Positions 12,421 through 22,431 of a stretch of 64,000 nucleotides of DNA are shown here, one piece after another. Source of the stretch: Platanthera guangdongensis (taxonomy: Eukaryota; Streptophyta; Magnoliopsida; Asparagales; Orchidaceae). Position numbers and translations under genes: made by a program. The first letter of the stretch is position 1. Every line of letters starts with the position of its first letter. The notes below the pieces were generated by a model, which saw only the letters and a program-made list of their open reading frames with translations, was not told where the DNA came from and did no database searches. The stretch covers positions 115,710,609 through 115,774,608 of the forward strand of contig CM077151.1 in NCBI GenBank assembly GCA_039583875.1, written 5' to 3'.

Positions 12421-12568
12421 CATTTCTACCGCATTCTAGCGGTAGAAATGTATTCATTTTTATTTTCCAAGCACTTGCATTTTCATTTTTGTTTGCAAAA
12501 CTTTTTCGCTCATTTAATTTTTATTTTCACTTTTTATGCATTTCTACTGCATTTTAGCGGTAGAAATG
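12421..12568. repeat. Two CTACCGC...GCGGTAG hairpins in Tat LTR 1
   Basis: CATTTCTACCGC and GCGGTAGAAATG, with a 6-base loop, form a perfect 12 bp-arm hairpin at 12421-12450. A second copy at 12539-12568 has one arm mismatch. Both recur in LTR 2 (17825-17854 and 17943-17972). Confidence 0.9.
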
Positions 12569-13958
12569 CAGTTGTTTTAATTTTTCGGTAACTTAGTTTT
12601 TTGCAATTTTTTGTGTGTGCGCATTTATTTCCGCCTACTCGTTAAGAGTTAAATGGCGCTTGCTTATTTTACTTTCTATAGAGTGCGTGAGTTTGTAATT
12701 TTCTTTATTTCCGCCTACTCATTCGAGTTAAATGACAGGTCTTTATTTTCCCTACTCATTTGAGTAGGATTTGTGTGTGTGTGTTTTCATTTATGTCGAG
12801 AGAGTGTGTGCATGAGTTTTACTTTATGTCGAGTGTGTGCGTGTGTTGCATTTTTTAGTCCTTCTCATTTGAGTAGGACCCGCTTTCTTTCTCCCGCCCA
12901 CGCATTTGTGCCGGGACTCGCAATTTACAGCTTTCTTCAGTCCTACTCGTTTGTGTAGGACTTGCAATTTTCAGCTTTCCTTTACTGCTTTCATTTTATC
13001 GCTTCATTTATTGCTTTCTTTATCGCTTTATTTACTGCTTTTCTCGCAAGCCGTCCCCATTCCGATGAGTGGCTAATCGTTTTTAGCCCTCGGCATCGAA
13101 GAGCATTGAGACAGATAAAATAGCTTAAAATAATTAAAGGTCATATCTTTCTAATTAATTAAAATTACTTAAGGTTTGCCCGGGGTTAATGATGCGTAGG
13201 ACCACATATCGATGTGTGGGACCTATTTCCGTAGTCCATATGCTAGCTAGCTGAGAGGCCGTGCATATGGACCGATCACCCCTTGGCAAAGAGAGTTCCG
13301 CACTAACCCTCGAGAGAGAAGGCGCGCCAACTCTACCGGATTGGGTTCCCCACCCAATAGCGGGGTTCTTAGCGTAATGCGGGCGTTAAGAGGAATCCTT
13401 CGTCGGACTAACGTTCGGTCGAATAGTCTTAGCGTTCAGGTGAGCGATAGCCCTATAGCTAGGTGAGCTCATTTTAGTGGAACCTCCACGGCCAAGTCTC
13501 CGCCTTAATTAATTAGAAACTTAGGAACTCTTTTTATTTAAATTCTATTTTTGTTCATTTGTTTTCTCTGTGTCATCGAGCTAAGCTCTTCATCGGCACC
13601 ACTTTCAAGCTTTCTTTTTGTGTTTTCTGCCATTTTCTGCTTTTTATTATATATAAAATATCCCGACAAGATAAAATTATCGGTAAAATAATAGTCCCCT
13701 CCAGGGAAGAGTAGAAATAATCGAACCAGCCCCGAGAACAATACGACCTCGATATTCCACCTGGAATATCCTGTACTACTCACGATAGGTGCACTTGCCT
13801 CCTTTTGTTAAAACTCGATCTAAACAGTTTTATATCCAAATAAATAAATACGCGCGCCCCGTTTTCTAAATAAAATCACTTCGTCTTTTTCTCAAATAAA
13901 ACCGCCGGGTCGCCGTGTGACCGTAAATAATTTTGGAGTTTAACATGCATCAAGTTTT

Positions 13959-13976
13959 TGGCGCTGTTGCCGGGGA
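13959..13976 (+). other. Primer binding site of the Tat/Athila-like element
   Basis: TGGCGCTGTTGCCGGGGA lies six bases after the LTR end. It matches the TGGCGCCGTTGCCGGGGA type common in Tat/Athila elements (thought to pair with a tRNA-Asp 3' end) with one change. Confidence 0.85.
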
Positions 13977-14038
13977 CAAGTCGTTTTCGTTATTTTGAAC
14001 CCTGGAAATCTATTAATTTTACCTTATTATAAAAACCC

Positions 14039-14070
<32 letters not shown>

Positions 14071-16474
14071 ACTACTTAAAAAAAACTTTAAAAAAATATA
14101 TATATATATTTTTTATCATATTATTATTATTTATAAAATATTTTTTTTAAAATGACGTCATTTTCTACTACCAAAACAAAACAACACAAAAAAAACTAAC
14201 TTAAAAACCAAAAAACTCCAAAAACTTGCAAAAGTTTAAAACTTAAAAAAATCTAAAAACTCTATAAAACCTACAAATCCTAAAAACCAAAAATTTAAAA
14301 AATCTAAAAACAAACAAACACAAAAAAAAAACTCTAAAACCAAAAACCTAAAAAATCTAAAAACTTCAAAAATGAAAAAAAAACAAACATAATAAAAAAA
14401 GAGAAAAACTTAACAATTAAAAAACTAAAAAAAAACTAAAAAACCACAAAACCATTACAAAAAAATTCTACTTCAAAAAAAAACCCAACAAATTATAATA
14501 ATTTGATTTTTTAAAAAAAACAATGTTTATTTTTCGCTTATTTTATTTTAACTTGTTTTGCTTCGGCACTTTCCGCTCTTGTGCGCATTAGGGTAGCATA
14601 TATCTGTACACGCTCAAAGGCTAAGACGTTACCTTCGAGTCACACATGCACTTGCCCCCCCCCCCCACCGCCCGCATACCTTTTGGCCGACTTTCTCTTT
14701 TCTATTTTTTTTCGTTATATTTTTGCTTCTTCTTCTAACAATAATGCAGGGTTTCGACCCGGGCCTCCCCGTACTCATCTTCAGGGAAGCTCCTACCCTC
14801 CCTTTTTATTTTTGTACTTATTATATTTTATATATTATCTGTTCCGCATACTTAGATTGCAACATTGGGGACAATGTTGGGTTTAAGTATGGGGGTGTTT
14901 TCCTATACTGCATTTTTTATTCTGTACTCATCAAAAATTACAAAAACATTACAAAACTTAAAATCTAAAAAAAAAATTTTGTTTTTATTATCATAAAACT
15001 TCAAAAAAAATTCATAAAACTCAAAAATTCAAAAAACTTTTTACTTTGTAAATTTTTTTTTTTTGTAAAAAAATTCCCCCCCCCCATCTTCTTATTTGTA
15101 AAAGCTTGCATTCTGCCTGCCCGCGACGTTCGACTCATCGAACCAACCATTCAAATAAGAGTCTGTTAGCGGGGGCAGCAATCGAGTTTTTACTTTGTAC
15201 CTTTTTGTAAAAATCTCTCTTTCCCCCCTATCTTCTTTGTAAATAACATTTCTTTCTCTCCTCTTTCTTGTAAATAACTTATCTACAAAAACTAAAAAAT
15301 CAAAAAAAATTGAAAATCCAAAAACCCTAAAAAGATAAAAATCTAAAAATCCTAAAAAGATAATAATTAAAACACAAAAAATGATAAAAACTCTAAAAAT
15401 TCCAAAAATAAATGTTTTGTTAAATTATGTAACAAAATAATTCGAATATATCATATCTTAACCCTTTTTATTTTCCAAAAATCTAGTTTCGAGTTAATTT
15501 ATATGCGAATTTTAGTTATTTTTTGCTTACTATTCATTTATTAATTAAAGTTTGACAGATTTATGTGTCTGGGGTTATGATTTAAAGAATTTTTTATGTC
15601 TTTTCCTTATAATAGGGAACTTGTTTTTCACCATCACTTCTAAATTTTATAAATAGAAGCTCGTTTTTTATGTTAGAAAATAACATCCATGGATTTCAAT
15701 TATTTCTACTCTTTGCTTTTAGAAACATTGGAACGTTCCTTTTAAAAAGGTTGCTCTCAGAACTTTTTTATTAAAATCTAGTTTTCTTTTTGAAACAATA
15801 AACCCACTTCCATTTTTTTTCATGTCTTACTTGACATGTTTACCCCTATCCATTAAAAGATCTTATGTCAATAGGAATAAGATTTCATTCCGTAAACATA
15901 GTCACCCAATATTTAAAAAGATTATATGTTATGGAGTAAGAGGATAAAATTCATTACTTCTACACATATACATTGGGTTATTTATTATGAAGAAAGAAAA
16001 AAAATTTATGTGTTAGGAAAATAAGATTTCATTTTCCTAACTATCCAAAAACCAAAAAAATTGGAGGTCGAGAAAAAATTGCCTCGCCTCAATATTCAAG
16101 CCTTCTTCAAAAACCACCAAACCACTTATCTCATTTCAATGATTGTAGACTTAATTTAAAATTTTTTGAGAGCATAACTTTTAAATTGCATTATTTCCTT
16201 TAACTTCTTTTAAGCTAAGGTTTTTTATATAAATCCAATCCATCTTTGTTAAACTAACAAAAATAAATTTTTGCTTTCTATTTTATTTTATCTACAAGTT
16301 TTTTTGAAACTCTTCCTCTATTTATAATATTTCATAAATTAGGAATTAATTCTTTAACCCCGGATGTTTATTTTGATCTCACTTTTAATTAATTCAAGCG
16401 GTAGCTAAACTTAGGATTTCTTTTATTCCTTATAAGTTCATCTCCAACTTTTGCTCTGGAATAGCAAAAGCTTA
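13977..16474 (+). other. Internal region of the Tat-like element, no coding content seen
   Basis: This ~2.5 kb stretch is very rich in A runs. It holds microsatellites ((ATA)n at about 14041-14070, a TA run near 14097) and C tracts near 14656 and 15077. A motif around 14862-14897 (CATTGGGGACAATGTTGGG, then TTAAGTATGGGGGTG) resembles sequence normally near the 3' end of Athila/Tat elements. I see no gag or pol motif in any frame. Confidence 0.75.
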
Positions 16475-16488
16475 AGTATGGGGGTATT
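16475..16488 (+). other. Polypurine tract of the Tat-like element
   Basis: AGTATGGGGGTATT directly precedes the LTR start TGATGAATTG. A very similar TTAAGTATGGGGGTG lies about 1.6 kb upstream at 14883-14897. Confidence 0.8.
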
Positions 16489-18600
16489 TGATGAATTGTA
16501 AATATACCTATTTTTCTATACATTAGTTTAGTTGTTTTCATTTATTTTTGTCCTTTTTACTTATTTTTATTCAATAAAATGCTCCTATTTTTGTAAATAT
16601 TATACTAACTTGTTTTATTTTATTTTTCAGGAAAAAAATCAAAATCTGTAAAAAAATGTCATGTCACGCCCGTGACAAATTGGTCACGCCCGTGACCAGG
16701 GCGTGACACGTCAAAAACCGTGAAATCAGCAAATTTTGAAGAGAAAAGCTTGACACGCCCGGCGTCACGCCCGTGTCACCTGACACGGGGCGTGACCCAA
16801 GCCCGTGTCCACCCGCTCGACGTTTCCAGCTCAACGATTGTCGACCTCCTCGACACGCCCAGAGTCACGCCCGTGACCTAGGGCGTGACTCAATCTCAGC
16901 TCAACGATTTCAACTCGATACTTTCCGCTCGACATTCGTCGAGTGTCGACACCAACTGACACGCCCAGAGTCACGCCCGTGACCTGGGGCGTGACCTTTC
17001 CAGCTGGCCCGACAAGACCTGCCCGAAGACTTTCGGCGCAACCCACGCCCAGATCCACCTGCTTGACACGCCCAGCGTCACGCCCGTGACCTGGGGCGTG
17101 ACCACTGCGAGACCGACACGTGTCCAGCCCGAAGTCCACTTTCCCGTCAAATCGCCGGCCGCCTTCGCAAATAGTACTGACACGCCCCCTGTCACGCCCG
17201 TGACCAAGGGCGTGTACTTGTAAATTTTTCCCTATAAATTCCAGTATTCTGCTTGAGTTCCTGTTCCCCTTTTTGGATCCATTTTGCTTAGGAGTTATGC
17301 TGTTGGGATGAGTTCCAAATGCTATGTAAGGGATATTTTCTCCCCCTCTCTCTTTAACTTTTTGTTTTTGTTCCTTTGTAACCGTGTTTTTACTTAATAA
17401 AATGTGTTATTTTCGTCTCTTTATATGGTGTTGGAATGAGTCTAAGCAACACTCTCTTAAGCAATCTTACTTTTCATTTTGTATTAACTTAGTTTTAGTT
17501 CTTCTTTATATGTGTGTTTGTGTGTATGAGATTAGTTTTCTTGTTTTTATGTTTAGTTATTTTTACATTGTTTTGGTTTAACTTAGATTTTTATAGTTTC
17601 TAATTCATCCCTATAGATCCGTAAAAACGTTTTCAAAGTGTTTTTCCTCTTTTTTAACTTAGCTTTTTATTTCGTAAAACTTTTTCGTTCTTTTCCCTTT
17701 ATTCGCACTTTTTTAGCATTTTTACGGAGTTATAGGAATGATAATATAGTCGTTTTAATTTTTCGTGCACTTTGATTTTTCGTTTAAACTTTTGCTCCTT
17801 TTATTTTTCTGTCTTCATTTTAATCATTTCTACCGCATTCTAGCGGTAGAAATGTATTCATTTTTATTTTCCAAGCACTTGCATTTTCATTTTTGTTTGC
17901 AAAACTTTTTGGCTCATTTAATTTTTATTTTCACTTTTTATGCATTTCTACCGCATTTTAGCGGTAGAAATGCAGTTGTTTTAATTTTTCGGTAACTTAG
18001 TTTTTTGTAATTTTTGTGTGTGCGCATTTATTTATGCCTACTCGTTAAGAGTTAAATGGCGCTTGCTTATTTTACTTTCTGTAGAGTGCGTGAGTTTGTA
18101 ATCTTCTTTATTTCCGCCTACTCATTCGAGTTAAATGGCAGGTCTTTATTTTCCCCACTCATTTGAGTAAGATTTGTGTGTGTGTGTTTTCATTTATGTC
18201 GAGAGAGTGTGTGCGTGAGTTTTACTTTATGTCGAGTGTGTGCGTGTGTTGCATTTATTTAGTCCTTCTCATTTGAGTAGGACCCGCTTTCTTTCTTCCG
18301 CCCACGCATTTGCGTCGGGACTCACAATTTACAGCTTTCTTCAGTCCTACTGGTTTGGGTAGGACTTGCAATTTTCAGCTTTCCTTTACTGTTTTCATTT
18401 TATCGCTTCATTTACTGCTTTCTTTATAGCTTTATTTACTGCTTTTCTCGCAAGACGTCCCTATTCCGATGAGTGGCTAATCGTTCTTAGCCCTCGGCAT
18501 CGAAGAGCATTAGGACAGATAAAATAGCTTAAAATAATTAAAGGTCATATCTTTCTAATTAATTAAAATTACTTAAGGTTTGCCCGGGGTTAACGATGCA
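16489..18600 (+). repeat. 3' LTR of the Tat-like element, truncated
   Basis: This copy starts TGATGAATTGTAAATATACC and follows LTR 1 closely until GTTAACGATGCA at 18600, where it stops. The last ~750 bp present in LTR 1 (13195-13952) are absent and element A RT begins. Its CACGCCCGTG array (16664-17215) is better preserved than that of LTR 1. Confidence 0.88.
16664..17215. repeat. CACGCCCGTG inverted-repeat array in Tat LTR 2
   Basis: It has the same organisation as the LTR 1 array, with GTCACGCCC...GGGCGTGAC hairpins and one TTCGTCGAGTGTCGACACC block near 16936. More units keep the CG dinucleotides than in LTR 1. Confidence 0.88.
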
Positions 18601-19200
18601 ATCTACATATATTTGTACTAATAATGTTTGGTCCTTATGATGTCTAGTGAATAGTATCTTATCTTCTATGCCTCTAAAGAACTTATGCTCTATCAAAAAG
18701 CTAGCTAAAATCTCATACCAAGCTTTTGGAGCTTGCTTTAGACCATAAAGAGCTTTTTGCAATTTAAAAACAAAAGAGGGGTGAGTTAGAGAGACAAAAC
18801 ATGGAGGTTGTTCAACATCAACCTCTTCTTTTTATACTCCATTCAGAAAAACACTTTTCACATCCATCTAGTAGACCTTGAATTTCTTGAAAGCTGCATA
18901 GGCAAGGAATATTCTGATTGCCTTTAATCTTGCCACAGGTGCAAAGGTTTGGTCATAATCTATTCCTTCCTCCTACCTATATCCTTGAGCAATAAGTCTA
19001 GCCTTGTTTCTCACAATCACTCTTTGGGCATCCAGCTTGTTTTTGTAAACCCATTTGATTCCAATTACTGGGTGGCTTTGGGGTCTTGGAACCAAGTCCC
19101 AAACTCTACATCTCTCAAATTGGTTTAATTCCACCTGCATTGTAAAGATCTAGTGGGGATCTTGCTCTGCATCACGGATGGATAGAGGTTCAACCTGAGA
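18601..19200 (-). pseudogene. Element A pol: reverse transcriptase fragment
   Basis: Read on the minus strand, this gives copia RT motifs: FAPVARLKAIRIFLAYAA, then [23 protein letters not shown], and QIYVD, where the sequence ends at the Tat LTR before the second catalytic Asp of YVDD. In-frame stops occur (for instance just before MDVKS). The RT C-terminal part and RNase H are missing, so the Tat insertion was accompanied or followed by a deletion. Confidence 0.87.
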
Positions 19201-19637
19201 GAGAAAATAGGCATGCATCAAATCTTGGTTTAGTTGATGCCTTGTCTGTACAACTGCTGATATATCTCCAATCACTTGAGATCTGAGGTGACCTCTCAGT
19301 GTGACAAGATCAGTGGGTGGAGTTGGTTCTGTAACAGCATTAGGAACTAATTCCTCTTATGGAATTATGTTTACTGTTGAGGGATGATCAATTCCTTCAG
19401 TGCCTTCATCTTCACTTTCTTCAATGACTTGTGGAGAAGGATGTGTTGGAACCTCTTGGGTGAGGTTTAGTCTATCCAAACTTTCACACAAGTGAGGTAC
19501 CTGCAAAATGCTATTGGTAGAAATCTCTTTCTCCTTGCAAGACATGTTAGTTTCATCAAATATAACATGAATGGATTCCTTAATTTTTAGTGATGATTTG
19601 TTAATAAACCTATAAGCTTTGTTTACTTGGGAATATC
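19201..19637 (-). pseudogene. Element A pol: integrase-RT linker remnant
   Basis: This is the low-complexity acidic linker typical between copia integrase and RT, with pieces such as SLDRLNLTQEVPTHPS and EESEDEGTEG. Several frames and stops are involved. No catalytic motif is expected here. Confidence 0.6.
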
Positions 19638-20578
19638 CTAGAAAGATTCCCTCTTCAGCCTTAGCCTCAAACTTTCTAATGTATCTTTTATTATTGTTGT
19701 GAATATAACATACATATCCAAATACTTTAAAATAGTTGATTTTAGGTTGCTTCCCTTTAAGTAATTCATAGGGGTCCTGTTCTTTAGTTTATGTATCAGG
19801 CTTTTGTTCAGGACATAATTTACAGTGTTTACAGTCTCTGCCCAGAAGGTTAGTGGCATGTAAGCATCTGCAAGTAATGTACCTGCAGCTTCAATTAGTG
19901 TCCTATTTTTCCTTTTAGCTACCATATTTTGTTGGGGAGTTCTAGGAGCTGAGAAGCAGTGTCTGATACCTTCCTTCTCACAGAACTCATGCATAAGAAG
20001 AGACTCAAACTCTGTGCCATGATCACTTCTAATCAATCAACATGAGTAGAGAACTCAATCTGTGTAGTCCTGAGAAAATCTGTAAGAACCTTAAAGGTAT
20101 CTGACTTAGATCTCAGAAAGGACACCTAAGTGAACCGTGAGAAGTCATCCAGTATAACTAAGGTGTTTGATTTCCCTCCTAGGCTTCGTATAGCAATGGG
20201 TCCAAAGAGATCCATGTGTAGCAAATACAAAATCCTAGGTGAATCACTTTTATTAATAGATTTAAAACTAGATTTAGTTTGCTTGCCTAGTGGACAAGCC
20301 CTACAAAGGCCTTCCTTCTTGTAGGGGCCAGAAGGTAAACCTCTAACAAGGTTGTCTTTTGATAGCCTATCAATGTTTTTCAACTTTACATGACCTAGCC
20401 TTTTATGCCATAAATTATTCTGATTACTAGTTATATTAAGTAAGCAGATATCAGAATTGGCAGAAAGAAAATCAACTAAGTATATGTTGCCTTGTCTATT
20501 CCCAATTAAAACAGTTTGTTTTTCTTTAGTAGAAATGGTGCAAGAGGATGAGTTAAAGTGTACCTGAACCTTCATCAC
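19638..20578 (-). pseudogene. Element A pol: integrase, broken
   Basis: The N-terminal zinc site is visible (WHKRLGHV, then LCRACPLGKQT), followed by the first catalytic Asp in HMDLFGP and the second in RSDHGTEFES. The catalytic Glu of the usual ERKNRT motif is Lys here (AKRKNRTLIE), and the PQQNG glycine is Met. A break between about 20036 and 20126 splits the core into two frames. The protein would cut and join DNA ends in an active element; this copy cannot. Confidence 0.88.
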
Positions 20579-21016
20579 ATAACTGACTTATGGAGATGAG
20601 GTTATGCTTGAGTCCTCTGACATATGTCACTTTCTTGAAAGTAACTGCTCCAATCTTCACTTCTCCAAAACCTTCAGACTTGCCACATTTTGAATATCCA
20701 AAGATAACCTTTGGTCCTAGCTTGGACTTATAGTTGGTTAAGAAATCCTTGCAGCCAGTCATATATTTGGAGCAACCACTGGCCAGATACCACGTTTGAT
20801 TATTTACTAGACAGCTCTTCACCTGCAATGAGAAACAATTAATTGTTCTTGACCCAGGTTACCTTGGGTCCCTTATTTTGCTTGTAAGAGAAACTGGATA
20901 TAACAGAAAATTCAGGTTGAGACTTATATCCTAGTCGGTGATATCTTCTAGGTGGTATTACATGAGCTTATGCCCTTCACAAGACATAATGCTACTCCAT
21001 TCTTTACAGGAGCTCA
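20553..21016 (-). pseudogene. Element A pol: protease and gag-protease junction remnant
   Basis: A copia protease region reads TWYLASGCSKYMTG; the catalytic Asp of the D-S-G motif is Ala. Downstream come GPKVIFGYSK and LKHNLISISQLCDEG, typical of this domain. Upstream, to about 20970, conceptual translation includes NKGPKVTWV, the usual sequence before protease. At 21016/21017 it meets another copia protease start, which marks the end of the inverted repeat arm. Confidence 0.82.
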
Positions 21017-21366
21017 AATGAAGATGACTTTGGGTCCATTCTTTGCAGTAGTGTAGTCCTTTAGAATGCTCCTTGTTCCAATCATGTGAATGGAAAATCC
21101 ACTGTTCAAGTACCATATATGGATATGTCCACTTGGACTAACCTACAAGACATAAATTAGTTAACCTTAGGACCCCAATCTTATTAGGGCCTAGGTGCAA
21201 GTTAGTCTGATAATGAACATGCCTTCCTGCAGTTCTTCTGGCTAGTAAGCTCTCTTGCTCTTAACACACTTGGATTGTGCCAGCAATCAATAGCATAGTG
21301 GCCCACCTTGCCACAACACCTGCACTCATGGATATAGTACCTTCTTTTGGTTGGATCCCGTGGACA
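21017..21366 (-). pseudogene. Copia zinc-knuckle/protease fragment, left arm
   Basis: On the minus strand this gives RRYYIHEC.CCGKVGHYAIDC, a CCHC zinc knuckle like the second knuckle of copia-1, and then VSPSGHIHIWYLNSGFS.HMIG, the protease start, with Asn in place of the catalytic Asp. Stops separate the two. It belongs to a SIRE-like gag-pol and is cut at both ends. Confidence 0.8.
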
Positions 21367-22431
21367 ACCTTAAGGGGGGATACGGTTTTTCACGTTTATT
21401 ACAATTTAAAATATTTTGACCCAGACAATCAAGTTCTAGAGACTACCACGGAGCATTAGGTAGATAACAAGTGGCGGTAAGTCACATAACTCATTTTCTT
21501 GGGTAATTACCTTGAGCACCACACACAAGAAATTAAAACAGTATTTGCAGTATACTCATGTAGGTAATATCACAGAAAATAATTTTCATTACAACATTTA
21601 AATACAATAATAGTTTTTGAACAACTGCAAAACTGTAATCTTCGTGACGACAAAGATTAAAGGAGGTGAGAAATAAAACAATTGTGTTTTCTATACCAAC
21701 CTGCTCCATGGACTGGTTGGCTCTATCCCTTTCCATCCAAAAAGGTCCTCATTCCGACTCTTCACCTCCATGCAAGGAAGGGTCTTATAGCCCTGCTAGA
21801 TCCTCCGATTTAGACATCCCTATCCCCAGGACGATTTTCAATGGAATCCTCCTCGGATTTCGACGACCCTTACCGGTCGAATTTCCTCACCACAAAATTT
21901 AGAAAAAGAAATATTACAAAAATAAGGATGTAAGGAATCTAAAGGATGAAGTTCTCCCTCTTGATTATTTCTCCGATGAGCGATCTGCGGCCAGTGCTCG
22001 AGATCTTCGTATGCTAGCAACCAGTTGGATCCTCGTAGTTGATGTAGATCTTGGATCATCGGAGTTGTTCGTTCAAGAATGGGAGGGAGACAACTTTATT
22101 CTTCTTTGATAGAGACTTTTGGAACAAAGCTCAAAGAGAGTGGCCGAACTGTAGAATGCATGAACTACTGTCTCTTTTTGATCCTAAGATATGATGACAC
22201 GGAAAGCAAGGCGGCCTTATATACATCTTCGTGAAAATAGGCTACTACTGACGGTATGACTAGAGCCCGGCGGTTGGTTCGCACGATTGTTGTGTCGGCT
22301 GTCCTCCAAATTATAAATAATATTCAAAACGACTATTTTCCTTTTTCCATTGCTAGCACGACGCGGTAAGAATATAATACCCAGCTATAGACTTGTCTCA
22401 ACTCTCTCAATGCCCTAGAGCGTTGAGTGGA
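21367..22431. other. Unassigned ~1 kb stretch, left arm
   Basis: The stretch lies between the copia zinc-knuckle fragment and LTR B and has an inverted copy at 49033-50047. Short ORFs exist (one minus-strand ORF of 73 codons, MIQDLHQLRGSNWLLAYED, is partly conserved in the other arm) but I recognise no domain. It may be an LTR or internal fragment of another element. Confidence 0.5.

Larger units (their letters stand above)
11099..13952 (+). repeat. 5' LTR of the Tat/Athila-like element
   Basis: The LTR is 2854 bp. It ends ACATGCATCA just before the primer site; the intact other LTR starts TGATG, the inverted match of CATCA. It contains a CACGCCCGTG array (about 11261-11815), two CTACCGC hairpins (12421-12568), CT-rich stretches with repeated short words such as 'cctactc.tttgagtagga', and a further block (13195-13950) missing from the second LTR. 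Small ORFs in it look like chance. Confidence 0.88.
11099..18600 (+). mobile_element. Coding-free Tat/Athila-like LTR retrotransposon
   Basis: Two direct LTR copies (11099-13952 and 16489-18600) flank about 2.5 kb of A/T-rich DNA with no recognisable gag or pol. The primer site TGGCGCTGTTGCCGGGGA and the TTAAGTATGGGGGT polypurine style are those of Tat/Athila-type gypsy elements. The first LTR lacks its first nine bases (TGATGAATT). The second is cut about 700 bp early, where copia RT sequence begins. It interrupts element A: ORF3 lies on the left and RT on the right, with the RT end, RNase H and spacer missing. No target duplication is detectable because both outer ends are damaged. It would depend on another element's proteins to move. 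Confidence 0.85.

Noticed and set aside
13050..13105. Possible hammerhead ribozyme in the Tat LTR (CCGATGAG, stem GGCTAA/TTAGCC, then CATCGAAG)
   Set aside because: The core would need CTGATGA and GAAA; here it is CCGATGA and GAAG, and flanking stems do not form convincingly.
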